A stretch of DNA of 64,000 bases from DATFXM01 sp035315885 (GCA_035315885.1 DATFXM010000101.1:62001-126000); one strand, 5' to 3'; positions 8,502-17,667 are shown, counted from the first letter of the stretch. A program made the numbers and translations. Notes: generated from the letters alone by a model not told the origin.

Positions 8502-9544
8502 ACGCGACCGGCCTCTTTCTGCAGATAGGATTCCGGTGAGCGTTCAAACGATTCCTTGCATCGCACGCAGCAGAAGAAAAGAGTCGCGTCTCGGAATACT
8601 GTTTTGTATCGTGCACTGGCCGGATCGACAGTCATGCCGCACACCGGATCGCGCGCGTCGATTGAAGACTCGCGCGACGCGGCAGGCGCAACGTTGTTCA
8701 TCAAGGGCAGACTGAACTTATCGGTGAAGGCGTGGGCCTTATGAGTGGCGCTGCCGGCGTCGGCTTGTGTGCTAGAACGCCGCAGGTGGGTGATCCCAGC
8801 CATGACGCTCAGCGCTATTTCCGGAAGCGTTTCGACGGCGAATTCAAGTCCTGCAGGACAGGTGATGCGATCGAGATGCTCGTGCGGAATTCCCTTGTCG
8901 CGCAGATACTGGAACAGGCCCTTCGCTTTCTCCTTGCTTGCTACCAGACCCAGGTATTTCGGTGTGGTACCGGCGACGGCTTCGAGAGCGTCTTCGTCAC
9001 CCGTACCCATGGTTGCTATCACAACGTAACTCTCGGGCCCGATGCGCTCTCGAACCGCGGAGAGGTCCAGTACCAGGGCATCTGCCTCGGCGAATCGTTC
9101 GCGAACGGCTTGCGGATCGGCCACGCAAAGTTTGAACTCCAGAACGCTACCGAACATACAAAGCAGTTGAGCGATTGGGGAGTTTCCAAGGATGATGAGC
9201 TCCGGTTTGGGTTGGACCGGTTCCAAATAGATCTCGAGCGAGCCCCCGCCCTGACAAGTCATTTGAAACTCCTGAACTCCTTTCCAATCGTGATGTGCGG
9301 AATCGGGACTGATGGTAATGAGCTTAGGTTTGCCGGTTTGAAGCGCCTTTCGAGCTTCGCTGATGACGATGGGCTGCACGCATCCGCCGCCGATCCAGCC
9401 GTTGATCGAACCATCGGGCAGGATGATCGCCTTTGAGCCGGGCCTGGCGGACTGAGGGCTTTTGAAAGCTACGACAGTAGCGATAACGAAGGGTTGCTCT
9501 TCGGTCCGCAACCTCGCAGCTTCCTTTGTCACATCAATCCACAT
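8498..9544 (-). CDS. XdhC-family protein fused to a C-terminal YHS metal-binding domain
   Basis: A 348-residue fusion. Residues 1 to about 250 are an XdhC/CoxI protein (TVVAFKSPQSARPGSKAII, GGGCVQPIVISEA, FQMTCQGGGSLEIYLEPV, then a Rossmann-like half with ILGNSPIAQLLC and LVASKEKAKGLF). Residues from about 295 form a YHS domain (DARDPVCGMTVDPASARYKT, FFCCVRCKESFERSPESYL), a small fold common in copper-handling proteins. The gene lies directly after coxL, separated by 115 bases containing repeats, and overlaps the MobA-like gene. It probably escorts Mo cofactor to CoxL; the YHS tail may add copper delivery (inference). Confidence 0.85.
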   Translation of the reverse strand: MWIDVTKEAARLRTEEQPFVIATVVAFKSPQSARPGSKAIILPDGSINGWIGGGCVQPIVISEARKALQTGKPKLITISPDSAHHDWKGVQEFQMTCQGGGSLEIYLEPVQPKPELIILGNSPIAQLLCMFGSVLEFKLCVADPQAVRERFAEADALVLDLSAVRERIGPESYVVIATMGTGDEDALEAVAGTTPKYLGLVASKEKAKGLFQYLRDKGIPHEHLDRITCPAGLEFAVETLPEIALSVMAGITHLRRSSTQADAGSATHKAHAFTDKFSLPLMNNVAPAASRESSIDARDPVCGMTVDPASARYKTVFRDATLFFCCVRCKESFERSPESYLQKEAGRV

Positions 9545-9576
9545 GTCTTTGCGTTGCGACGCGCCCCTGTTGATGT

Positions 9577-9657
9577 CCTTACCCGGTTCGCGGACTCACA
9601 GTGCGATAGAGTTCTGTCGTCCGGCGCGCGGGGCTCAAGACTCAGCACTCAGCACTC
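9577..9657. repeat. Degenerate copy of the 76-bp repeat plus two GTGCTGA-type heptamers inside the cox operon
   Basis: The segment CCGGTTCGCGGACTCACAG then TAGAGTTCTGTCG and CGCGCGGGGCTCAAGACTC matches the 76-bp array unit at 17744-18560 in the same orientation, with several substitutions. It runs into CTCAGCACTCAGCACTC, the reverse-strand form of the heptamer family. It fills the coxL to XdhC-YHS intergenic gap. Confidence 0.65.
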
Positions 9658-9659
9658 GC

Positions 9660-12026
9660 TTAGTCGCTCACTCCGTGTTCTCGCAACAGCTTCCATACCT
9701 TTGCGGGAGTTATTGGTATGTCGATGTGACGCACCCCCAAATGCCACAAAGCGTCGACCACTGCGTTCACAATCGCTGCCGGAGCCCCCACCGTAGCGGA
9801 CTCGCCCACACCCTTCGCTCCGAGTGGATGATGCGGCGACGGCGTACACGTTTTATCGGTCTCCCACTTCGGAGTCTCAACTGCGGTTGGCACCAGATAG
9901 TTCATGAAGCTGCCATTCAAATTGTTGCCGCTGTCGTCGTACTGAATTTCTTCGTACATCGCCGGCGCAAGCCCCATCGTCAGTCCTCCGTGAATCTGCC
10001 CCTCCACGATCATCGGATTGATGATGTTGCCGCAATCGTCTACAGCTACGAATCGCCGGATTTTTACTTCGCCCGTTCCCCTGTCGATGTCCACCACACA
10101 GATGTAGCTTCCGAACGGATAGGTGAGATTCGGCGGGTCGTAGTAGTCAACAGCCTCGAGCCCCGCCTCCATCCCCGGTGGGTGATTTGTGTATGCCGCA
10201 AGCGAAATCTCCTGAATCGTCTTTGCCCGGTCAGGCGAGCCTTTCACGAAGAACTTTCCCGGCTCCCATTCGAGGTCTTCCTCATGTGCTTCCAGCAAGA
10301 AAGCTGCGATCTTTTTCGCCTTGTCTCTGATCTTGCGAGCGGCTACTGCGCAGGCAGCGCCGGCGACCGGCGTGCTGCGGCTTGCGTAGGTGCCCAGACC
10401 GTACGGCGCAGTGTCAGTGTCGCCTTCTTCCACCGCTATGTCGGCCACCGGAATGCCCAGCTCCTCGGCTATGATTTGCGCGTAGGTGGTTTCATGTCCC
10501 TGACCCTGTGACTTGGTCCCGAATCTCGCGATCACCTTGGCGGTAGGATGGACTCGAATTTCGGCGCTGTCGAACATCTTCAAGCCGAGAATGTCGAAAT
10601 GCTTGGACGGGCCAGCCCCCACGATCTCGGTGAAGCTCGATATACCTATGCCCATCAGTTCGCCTCGCGCACGCTTCTCGGTTTGTTCTTTTCTAAGCGC
10701 GCTATATCCGATTCGCTCCATCGCAAGCTTCAGCGCGCCCGCGTAGTTGCCGCTGTCGTACTCCCATCCCAACGCCGACTTGTAAGGGAACTGTTCCGGC
10801 TTGATGAAATTCTTAAGTCGAAAGTCCGCGGGATCCATACCGATTTCATGAGCCATGACATCGGCCATTCGCTCGATGGTGTGCACGGCTTCGGTGACGC
10901 GAAACGAGCACCTGTAGGCGATTCCGCCCGGTGGCTTGTTGGTGTACGCGCCGTCTACTTCGACGTGCGCAGCCTTCAGATCATAGGAGCCGGTGCAAAT
11001 GTGAAAGAGCCCGGCGGGAAACTTAGATGGATTCGCGGCGGCATCAGTATAACCGTGATCGGCTACGGTCTTGATTCGCAGCCCGGTGACCGTGCCGTCT
11101 CTCTTGCCGGCCAGTTCTGCGGTTATATGGTAGTCACGCGCGAATGAGTCGGCTTGCAGGTTCTCCATCCTGTCTTCGATCCACTTTACCGGCTTGCCGG
11201 TAAGCACGGACGCGGCGACTGCTATCACGTAGCCGGGGTACACCGGGACCTTGCCGCCGAAGCCACCTCCGATGTCCGGTGAAATGATTTGAATCTTGTG
11301 CTCCGCGAGTCCCACGTGCCCCGCAACGAGGGCGAACACCGTGCGAATGGCATGCGGCGCCTGCGTTGTCATCCAGACGGTCAGCTTGCCGGTCACCTTG
11401 TTGAAATGAGCCACGCAGCCGCAGGTCTCGATAGACGAGACGTGAATGCGCGGAATGTATATGTCTTCTTTAACGGTGACTTCGGCTTCTTGAAAAGTCT
11501 TATCCGTAGCCGCCTTGTCACCCCATTCCCAGTGCCAGATGTGGTTGTCCTTCTTGCCTTCTTTGTCAGTCCGCAGAACTGGTGCGTCGGGCAACAAAGC
11601 CTTTCTCGGATCAACCACCACTGGCAGGGGCTCGTAGTCAACTTCAACCGCATCGATGCCATCGGCCGCTACGTACCGCGACGTCGCAAGAACTGCCGCG
11701 ACTTCCTGCGCCTGATACATCACTTTGTCGACCGGCAGAACCATCTGCGTATCGGACATCAACGTTGGCATCCAGTGCAGGTTGTATTGCGCAAGATCCT
11801 TGCCGGTTATGACTGCTACGACTCCTGGTATCTGGAGGGCCTTGGAGGTGTCGATGCCTTTGATCGTCGCATGCGCGTAAGGGCTTCGCACAATGTCGAG
11901 ATAGAGCATGTCGGGGAGCACGACATCATCTACGTAAGTTCCCTGCCCTCGGATGAAGCGCGGGTCTTCCTTGCGCTTGACCGAATGTCCCATCCCGCCC
12001 ACTTCCGGTGACGTCTTTGGCTCCAT
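9660..12026 (-). CDS. coxL: Form I aerobic carbon monoxide dehydrogenase, large molybdenum subunit
   Basis: A 788-residue molybdenum hydroxylase subunit. The active-site loop reads GGIAYRCSFRVTEA, with AYRCSFR at residues 370-376 (bases 10899-10919). This is the form I CODH signature whose Cys carries the copper of the Mo-S-Cu centre; form II has AYRGAGR. Cofactor motifs SPDIGGGFGGK and GQGHETTYAQ and the late catalytic Glu in GVGESATVGAP are present. ATG 12026 overlaps the coxS stop (TAATG) and follows GGAGGTGCGTA; the 26-residue longer frame is rejected. With CoxM and CoxS it oxidises CO to CO2 and passes electrons to the respiratory chain. Confidence 0.97.
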   Translation of the reverse strand: MEPKTSPEVGGMGHSVKRKEDPRFIRGQGTYVDDVVLPDMLYLDIVRSPYAHATIKGIDTSKALQIPGVVAVITGKDLAQYNLHWMPTLMSDTQMVLPVDKVMYQAQEVAAVLATSRYVAADGIDAVEVDYEPLPVVVDPRKALLPDAPVLRTDKEGKKDNHIWHWEWGDKAATDKTFQEAEVTVKEDIYIPRIHVSSIETCGCVAHFNKVTGKLTVWMTTQAPHAIRTVFALVAGHVGLAEHKIQIISPDIGGGFGGKVPVYPGYVIAVAASVLTGKPVKWIEDRMENLQADSFARDYHITAELAGKRDGTVTGLRIKTVADHGYTDAAANPSKFPAGLFHICTGSYDLKAAHVEVDGAYTNKPPGGIAYRCSFRVTEAVHTIERMADVMAHEIGMDPADFRLKNFIKPEQFPYKSALGWEYDSGNYAGALKLAMERIGYSALRKEQTEKRARGELMGIGISSFTEIVGAGPSKHFDILGLKMFDSAEIRVHPTAKVIARFGTKSQGQGHETTYAQIIAEELGIPVADIAVEEGDTDTAPYGLGTYASRSTPVAGAACAVAARKIRDKAKKIAAFLLEAHEEDLEWEPGKFFVKGSPDRAKTIQEISLAAYTNHPPGMEAGLEAVDYYDPPNLTYPFGSYICVVDIDRGTGEVKIRRFVAVDDCGNIINPMIVEGQIHGGLTMGLAPAMYEEIQYDDSGNNLNGSFMNYLVPTAVETPKWETDKTCTPSPHHPLGAKGVGESATVGAPAAIVNAVVDALWHLGVRHIDIPITPAKVWKLLREHGVSD

Positions 12027-12502
12027 TACGCACCTCCTTCTCTGATCTTCTGCGCCGCGTACTGATATGCTTTCACGATGTTTACGTACCCGGTGCACCG
12101 GCAAAGATTGCCCGAGATTGCATGGCGTATGTCGTCTTCGGCAGGATCTGCGTTACTTTTTAGAAAAGCGTAGCCGGTCATCAGCATACCCGGAGTGCAG
12201 TATCCGCACTGCAAGCCGTGCTCCTGGAAGAAACCTTCCTGAAGAGGATGGAGCTTACCGTCCGCCTCGAGACCTTCGACTGTCAGCACTTCGCGACCAT
12301 CGGCTTGAATCGCGAACACCGTACACGACTTCACTGCGCGCCCGTCCAGTACCACGGTGCACGCTCCGCAGTGACTGGTGTCGCAGCCGATATGCGTGCC
12401 GGTGAGGCGCAGGGTTTCGCGAATGAAGTGGACAAGCAACAGCCTCGGTTCTATATCGGCGGTATGATCGACGCCGTTGACTTTGACATTGATCGTCGTC
12501 AT
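12026..12502 (-). CDS. coxS: CO dehydrogenase small iron-sulfur subunit
   Basis: A 158-residue protein with two 2Fe-2S clusters. The N-terminal plant-ferredoxin-type cluster has Cys 40, 45, 48 and 60 (GCDTSHCGACTV); the C-terminal helical cluster has Cys 99, 102, 134 and 136 (QCGYCTPGM, NLCRCTGY). All eight ligands are present. Electrons pass from the Mo-Cu site of CoxL through both clusters to FAD in CoxM. It starts 3 bases after coxM and its stop overlaps the coxL start. Confidence 0.97.
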   Translation of the reverse strand: MTTINVKVNGVDHTADIEPRLLLVHFIRETLRLTGTHIGCDTSHCGACTVVLDGRAVKSCTVFAIQADGREVLTVEGLEADGKLHPLQEGFFQEHGLQCGYCTPGMLMTGYAFLKSNADPAEDDIRHAISGNLCRCTGYVNIVKAYQYAAQKIREGGA

Positions 12503-12505
12503 CGC

Positions 12506-13381
12506 TTATGCGCCTCCTTTCGCTCGGACTAGCGCGATGTTGATCGCTCGCGCAGTCAAAACCCGAACCAGGTCACGTTTGTAATCGGCCGAGCCACGGA
12601 TATCGTCGATGGGCTGCGCCTCATCGGCGGCAAGCTCTGACGCTTGCTTGATGGTCGGCGCATCAGGCGTCTTGCCGGTCAAGAAAGCTTCGGCCTTCTG
12701 TGCCTTGATCGGCGTGAATCCGACATTCGTAAGCCCGATTCCGGCGCGCGAGCAGGCGCCGGAACGATCGAGGGAAATCTGTAACCCGACGCCGGCGGTC
12801 GCATAGTCTCCAACCTTCCTTTCGAGCTTCAGATAGGCACCGCCGCTCGAGGGCGGAGGCATAGGAATTCTGATTTCCTTGAGTATCTCGTCCGGTTGGA
12901 GTGCGGTTGTGAACAGCCCCGGGAAGAAGTTCTCAACCTTTATTTCGCGTTCTCCTTGCGGGCCGATCGCGATCACCGAGGCCCCAAGCGCCAGCATGGT
13001 GGCTGGGTGGTCGTTCGCTGGATCTCCGTGGGCCAGGTTACCGCACACAGTGGCCAGGTTTCGCACCAGCGGATCAGCTATCACCGAAGTCGTGTCAATC
13101 AGGATGGGTAAGCGCGACTTCACGAGTTCCGATCGTTCCAGCTCGCTCTCCCTTACCAGCGCGCCGATTCGCAAAGTCCCGGCTTCTTCTTTTATGTAGT
13201 CGAGCCCCGGTATGCGATTGATATCCACGATGTGCGGAGGCGAGGCGATCCTCAGCTTCATCATCGGGATCAGGCTCTGTCCGCCAGAGAGGATCTTGGC
13301 GTCAGGACCCAGCTTCTGAAGAAGCGAGACGGCTTCGTTCAGCGTACCGGGGGCGGAATACTCAAAGCTCCGAGGTATCAT
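12506..13381 (-). CDS. coxM: CO dehydrogenase medium FAD subunit
   Basis: A 291-residue FAD-binding subunit of the molybdenum hydroxylase family. The two FAD loops are SGGQS at residues 32-36 and TVCGN at 111-115 (followed by LAHGDPANDHPA), at the same positions as the two known CoxM motifs of Oligotropha. The C-terminal CO_deh_flav_C region (GAYLKLERKVGDYATAGV) is complete. It is the first gene of the operon coxM-S-L, the order typical of form I clusters. FAD here is the exit point for electrons. Confidence 0.95.
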   Translation of the reverse strand: MIPRSFEYSAPGTLNEAVSLLQKLGPDAKILSGGQSLIPMMKLRIASPPHIVDINRIPGLDYIKEEAGTLRIGALVRESELERSELVKSRLPILIDTTSVIADPLVRNLATVCGNLAHGDPANDHPATMLALGASVIAIGPQGEREIKVENFFPGLFTTALQPDEILKEIRIPMPPPSSGGAYLKLERKVGDYATAGVGLQISLDRSGACSRAGIGLTNVGFTPIKAQKAEAFLTGKTPDAPTIKQASELAADEAQPIDDIRGSADYKRDLVRVLTARAINIALVRAKGGA

Positions 13382-13867
13382 GCGTCCTCACCTCCAATGG
13401 GATGTTCGAGCGCGGGCAACTCGGCTTCGCTCGCGTCGCGAGGACCGAGTCCTTCTGGAACGATACAATGCGTTCATGATGCAAGAAGATGGTTCAGGGC
13501 ACTCTCAGCTATCACGCTTTTCTTCACCCTAAAAGAACCGGTCAGATCGTGGTGACTTGTTTGGGAATTCCTGGAAACTCAGCGCCAAGCGTCCGCTTGG
13601 CGACAACAGGTAGCATAATCACTGTGAAGAAAGGGCGTCAACTCGGCGTTCGGCGGGTGTCTTGATTTGATTGCGAGCGACGGAGTGAGTTGGAGCTGTC
13701 GCCGCTATACGCGAAAGGGATGGCGGGACAGAGCAAAGTCAATCGCTCAAGATCAAAACTAAAGACGACGCTCGCCGCCGGCGTTAACGGCATTGTTGAA
13801 CGGTCGGATCTAGGCGCTCGAAGGTGTGTTGTTGTAGTCTGATTAGACGCTCTCGAGGAGGCAATCG
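13382..13867. promoter_or_regulatory. Divergent intergenic region between coxM and coxG
   Basis: These 486 bases separate the minus-strand cox operon from the plus-strand coxG, so promoters for both should lie here. I see no convincing sigma-70 boxes, no regulator gene and no credible ORF. The purine-rich CTCGAGGAGGCAATCG just before 13868 is the coxG ribosome binding site. Confidence 0.4.
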
Positions 13868-14479
13868 ATGCCGTTCAAGATAGAAGAGGCATTTGAGGTT
13901 CACACCGGCGTTCAACAGATGTGGGAGTACCTGATCGACCCCGCAAGAGTCGCCGAGTGTCTGCCGGGAGCCGAGTTACTCGAATCCCGCGATGACGGCT
14001 CATACATTGGCGCGGTAAAAGTCAAAGTTGGTCCGGTGGCCATGTCGTACAAAGGCACTGTGAAATTCACCGAGCTCGATGAGCAGACGCACACTGTTCG
14101 TCTGGTGGGCGATGGACGTGAGGCGGGCGGCGGAGGTTCTGCAAAACTCACGATGATCAGCAAGATCACCGCGCTCGCGAACGGAGGATCGCAGGTGACC
14201 GTGCAGGCCGAGGTGGATCTTGTTGGGAAAATCGTCCAGTTCGGCAGGGGGATGATCGAAGAGGTCTCGAGGCAACTGTTTCGCCAGTTCGCAACCTGCG
14301 TCAAACAGCGGCTGGAAGTCGCAAGCGCGGATCGTAAAAACGCGGAAGGCGAAACCAAAGCTCAAGGAACTCGACAAGAGTCGCCGGAGACAGAAGCAGT
14401 GAGCGCGGTGCCGCTCGCGTTTCGTGCACTGTGGGCGGTTGTGGCTCGCTTCTTCAAAAGACTGTTTGGCTCTCAATGA
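13868..14479 (+). CDS. coxG: CoxG-like SRPBCC-family membrane-recruitment protein
   Basis: A 203-residue protein. The first 145 residues form the CoxG/SRPBCC domain (PFKIEEAFEVHTGVQQMWEYL, RVAECLPGAELLE, YIGAVKVKVGPVAMSYKG, then IVQFGRGMIEEVSRQLF). A variable linker leads to a hydrophobic or amphipathic C-terminal end (FRALWAVVARFFKRLFG) that could dock on the membrane. In carboxydotrophs CoxG helps anchor CODH at the cytoplasmic membrane. Unlike in Oligotropha it is divergent from the structural genes here. ATG 13868 follows GAGGAGG. Confidence 0.9.
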   Translation: MPFKIEEAFEVHTGVQQMWEYLIDPARVAECLPGAELLESRDDGSYIGAVKVKVGPVAMSYKGTVKFTELDEQTHTVRLVGDGREAGGGGSAKLTMISKITALANGGSQVTVQAEVDLVGKIVQFGRGMIEEVSRQLFRQFATCVKQRLEVASADRKNAEGETKAQGTRQESPETEAVSAVPLAFRALWAVVARFFKRLFGSQ

Positions 14480-14486
14480 GCGATGC

Positions 14487-14652
14487 ACGCGGAGACGCCG
14501 GGAGGAGAGACGCGGTGACGAGGAGGTGAGGGGATGAGGAGATGAGGAGAAGGGGCGAATGCTTGAATGGGCGACGGCAGTGTTACCGCGTCGCCGCCTC
14601 CCCCTCTTCCGTCCCGCATCCTCGCGTCTCTCCTTCCCGATCTCCCTGTCCG
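14487..14652. repeat. Intergenic purine-arm/pyrimidine-arm repeat
   Basis: GGAGGAGAGACGCGGTGACGA then GGTGAGGGGATGAGGAGATG form a purine arm; CGTCGCCGCCTCCCCCTCTT and CATCCTCGCGTCTCTCCTTC form a complementary pyrimidine arm. It is the third copy of the family at 111-282 and 2322-2525. It lies between convergent coxG and the permease gene. Confidence 0.6.
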
Positions 14653-14656
14653 CGTA

Positions 14657-17299
14657 TCAATCCACTCTGAGCGCAGTGAGCGGGTCAACTCTTGCAGCGC
14701 GTTGTGCCGGAATATAGCACGCGATTAACGCGACCAACGTTAACAGCAACGCGATCCCAACAAAGGTAACCGGGTCCGTCGCCGATATGCTGTAAAGAAG
14801 CTTCGCCAATAGGCGAGTCACCGCCCACGATCCCAGTAAACCGATACCGACTCCGCTCAACGTCAGTGCGGCGCCCTGTCTCAATATCAGTCCCAGAATA
14901 TCTAGACTCTGAGCGCCCAACGCCAAACGGACGCCGATCTCGTTTGTGCGCTCTGCGACGCTTCCCGATAGAACGCCATAAATTCCGGCGGCTGCCAGCA
15001 CCAGGGCTACAAGACCAAAAGCTTCGAACAATATCATCGCGAAGCGACGCTCCGCGGCCGAGGCCGAAAGAAGATCGGACATCATTGCGACGCGTCCGAT
15101 TGGCTTGTCCTTGTCCACCGACCAGACTGCTTTTCTAACGCCGGCCACAAGTGCCGCGGCATCTGGATCGGAACGGACTACAAGCGACCGGGCGTTGTCG
15201 GCGAATGGCCATTGGTCTGGAGTGACGTATACCGCGTCGGTTTGACTAGCGGCCAGCGACATCTGCTTCACGTCGCCTACGACTCCGACAATCGTATACC
15301 AGGGCCGATCGGTCGGACCGACGTGAATGCGTTTCCCTATTGGATCGACGTCCAGTTGCCGCGCGAAGGACTCGCTTATCACCGCCGCGAGTGGCGCGTC
15401 ACCTCGATCATGAGCGTCCAACAGCCTTCCCCGTCGAAGCGGTATTCCCATGGTCTCGAAATAGCCCGGACTCACCGAATATCTAAACGCGGGATAGCCA
15501 ACATCTGAGTCGGTGGCAGACTCTGATTCGAAACGGACGCCATATTCGTTGTAGTCGCCGCTCAGCGGCAGTTGAGTAGTGAACGCGGCGCCCGAGACGC
15601 CCGGAACCTCGCGCACAGCTTGCAGAGCTTCGGCAAAGAACCGATTGATGACATCGGTATCTACTCGCGCGGCTGAGGTCTGTACCTGCATCGTCAGCAT
15701 ATTCGAAGAGTCAAATCCGGGATTGATCGCAAAGAGCCGTTGCAGGCTTCGCATCAACAATCCCGCGCTCACCAGCAACACCAGGGCAAGCGCGACCTCC
15801 GCGACTACGAGCGTCCGCCGAGTCAACAGGTGGCCGCCCGAGGTGCGCCGCGAGCTATGCCGAAGTTCTGATTGAACGTCCCGCCCGGAAGCGTACACCG
15901 CGGGCACAACGCCAATCGCCAAACCGATGAACGCGGTGACAATCAGCCCGAACGCGAGCACCGAGCCATCAACTCGAATTGCATCTAGACGCGGCAACCC
16001 CGGCGGACTAAGCGCCACGAGGGCCGCAACGCCGAGCTCTGCAAAAGCCATGCCCAGCGCGCCGCCAACTACCGCAAGGAGCGAACTCTCTGCAAGCATT
16101 TGCCGGATCAGTCGGGAGCGCCCGGCCCCAAGCGCCGAACGCACAGCGAATTCACCGCGCCGTTGCGCTCCGCGCGCCAGAAGAAGATTCGTAACGTTTA
16201 CGCAGGCGATGATCAGCACTAACAAGACTGCGCCAAGCACCGCGAGCAGCGCGGGCTTCACGCTGCTGGTTATGTCGTCCTGCAGCGAGTTCACAATCAG
16301 ACCTTGTTTGAGGGCGGCCCAGGGAGGTCTGGCGAACTCCGGTATCGGAGATTCGGCGATCAGGCTGAGGTCGTTTCTGGCTTGTTTTTCGCTGACGCCC
16401 GGCAACAGCCTGGCTACGATTTGAAGATGATGACCCCACGAACGCGGCTGTGACATGTCGTATTGAATGGGCGCCCAGACCTCTCCCTGTTGAGATATCA
16501 CGTTTTCGAACATTGGGGACATCACGCCGACTACGGTGTAGTTGCTCTCATCCAGCAAGATTTGGCGGCCGATAATCGTTGGGTCGCCGTTGAAGTGTCG
16601 CCGCCACAGCTTGTTGCTCAGGATCACAACCCTTTCCGCATTAACACGGTTTTCCGAAGGGTCAAAGTTGCGGCCCAGCACCGGTGACTGACCGAGAACT
16701 TGAAAGTAGCTGGCGGTGACCATCTGACCTTCGAGCAGCTCGGGATCGAAGTTTCCAGTCATGGTCGGCTGCCACCTCTTAAGGACTGCAATAGATTCGA
16801 GGGTGCGATTGCGTTCCAGCAACTCGCTGTAAGTGCCAAACGTTCCATCGAGGTGCGAGCCATTGGGGGCCAAGTCCCAAATGCTCACGATCCGTTCGGG
16901 GTGCGGGTACGGCAAGGACTTGAACAGGACGGGATTCACCGCGCTGAATATCGAAGTGCTGCCGCCAATCCCGAGCGCAAGTATGAACACCGCAAGCAGA
17001 GTGAAAGAAGGTCGCTTAAGCAGCATTCGCCAGCCATAACGCATGTCTTGAAACATATCGTCCTCGAGTCGGTAGGTTTGCATCCAAAGGGCGTCGCGAA
17101 AAGCCCCGAGGCTATGAACCACCAGATCCAGTTTTGTTTTCGAATTGAGTTTGTGCCAGTCGGCCAACTGCTGCTCGCGGTAGCGGAGTTCTGCTTCCCA
17201 TTCCTGTCGCCAGCCGGATCGCAGGCGCGACGGCACGATGACGCCGATCAGTCGAATAAGTCGGAGCCAGAGACCTTTTGCATTCGGTTTATCCGGCAC
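14657..17299 (-). CDS. Duplicated FtsX/MacB-type permease (acidobacterial orphan permease type)
   Basis: An 880-residue membrane protein. A cytoplasmic N-terminal segment (SGWRQEWEAELRYREQQLADW) leads into the hallmark DMRYGWRMLLKRPSFTLLAV, then two MacB-type periplasmic domains and two FtsX blocks (for example LIIACVNVTNLLLARGAQRRGEFAVRSALGAG and the second near residue 820 ending QRAARVDPLTALRVD). The protein lacks an ATPase, and no ATPase gene is adjacent. Such giant duplicated permeases paired with PadR are abundant in Acidobacteriota. The substrate is unknown; export of peptide- or drug-like compounds is the family guess. It starts 3 bases after the padR gene. Confidence 0.88.
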   Translation of the reverse strand: MPDKPNAKGLWLRLIRLIGVIVPSRLRSGWRQEWEAELRYREQQLADWHKLNSKTKLDLVVHSLGAFRDALWMQTYRLEDDMFQDMRYGWRMLLKRPSFTLLAVFILALGIGGSTSIFSAVNPVLFKSLPYPHPERIVSIWDLAPNGSHLDGTFGTYSELLERNRTLESIAVLKRWQPTMTGNFDPELLEGQMVTASYFQVLGQSPVLGRNFDPSENRVNAERVVILSNKLWRRHFNGDPTIIGRQILLDESNYTVVGVMSPMFENVISQQGEVWAPIQYDMSQPRSWGHHLQIVARLLPGVSEKQARNDLSLIAESPIPEFARPPWAALKQGLIVNSLQDDITSSVKPALLAVLGAVLLVLIIACVNVTNLLLARGAQRRGEFAVRSALGAGRSRLIRQMLAESSLLAVVGGALGMAFAELGVAALVALSPPGLPRLDAIRVDGSVLAFGLIVTAFIGLAIGVVPAVYASGRDVQSELRHSSRRTSGGHLLTRRTLVVAEVALALVLLVSAGLLMRSLQRLFAINPGFDSSNMLTMQVQTSAARVDTDVINRFFAEALQAVREVPGVSGAAFTTQLPLSGDYNEYGVRFESESATDSDVGYPAFRYSVSPGYFETMGIPLRRGRLLDAHDRGDAPLAAVISESFARQLDVDPIGKRIHVGPTDRPWYTIVGVVGDVKQMSLAASQTDAVYVTPDQWPFADNARSLVVRSDPDAAALVAGVRKAVWSVDKDKPIGRVAMMSDLLSASAAERRFAMILFEAFGLVALVLAAAGIYGVLSGSVAERTNEIGVRLALGAQSLDILGLILRQGAALTLSGVGIGLLGSWAVTRLLAKLLYSISATDPVTFVGIALLLTLVALIACYIPAQRAARVDPLTALRVD

Positions 17300-17302
17300 G
17301 GC

Positions 17303-17626
17303 TCAGCCTTTCTGGTGAACGGGTTGATCGGCGACGAGTGGTTCTAGTTGGGAAAGACGAAAGCGCTCGCGTGCCTGAGTCAGGGCGGTGCGACCGGGTT
17401 TAGTGATTTCGTAGTACTTGCGGGCGGGTCGTTGGAGCGCCTGTGCGATACCGGGTTGTTCCCATTTGGAGTTGAGAAAGCCGGCGTCTTCGAGTCGGCG
17501 GAGCGCAGGGTAGACGGTACCGCTGGCGAGACCGGTAATGGTCATGACATCGAAGCCGTGGGAATAGCCGCGTTCGACCGCGTGCAGTATCAACGCCATG
17601 GTGTACGACATGTAGCTCTTGCCCAT
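17303..17626 (-). CDS. PadR-family transcriptional regulator
   Basis: A 107-residue winged-helix repressor with the PadR core SYTMALILHAVERGYSHGFDVM, ITGLASGTVYPALRRLEDAGFLNSKWE and RPARKYYEITKPGRTAL. ATG 17626 follows GGAGAGGTTGAT. It forms a two-gene operon with the downstream permease and probably represses it together with itself. A candidate operator lies at 17668-17697. The effector is unknown. Confidence 0.92.
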   Translation of the reverse strand: MGKSYMSYTMALILHAVERGYSHGFDVMTITGLASGTVYPALRRLEDAGFLNSKWEQPGIAQALQRPARKYYEITKPGRTALTQARERFRLSQLEPLVADQPVHQKG

Positions 17627-17667
17627 ATCAACCTCTCCGATCCGCGTCCTCTCCGCCTCCTGCGTGC

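Noticed and set aside
9462..10511. 349-residue plus-strand ORF antisense to coxL
   Set aside because: Composition is that of a shadow frame, rich in Arg, His and Cys; no domain, no ribosome binding site, and it overlaps a certain gene.
9660..12026. CoxL as a form II (xanthine-dehydrogenase-like) subunit
   Set aside because: The active-site loop reads AYRCSFR, not AYRGAGR, and the subunit order is M-S-L as in form I loci.
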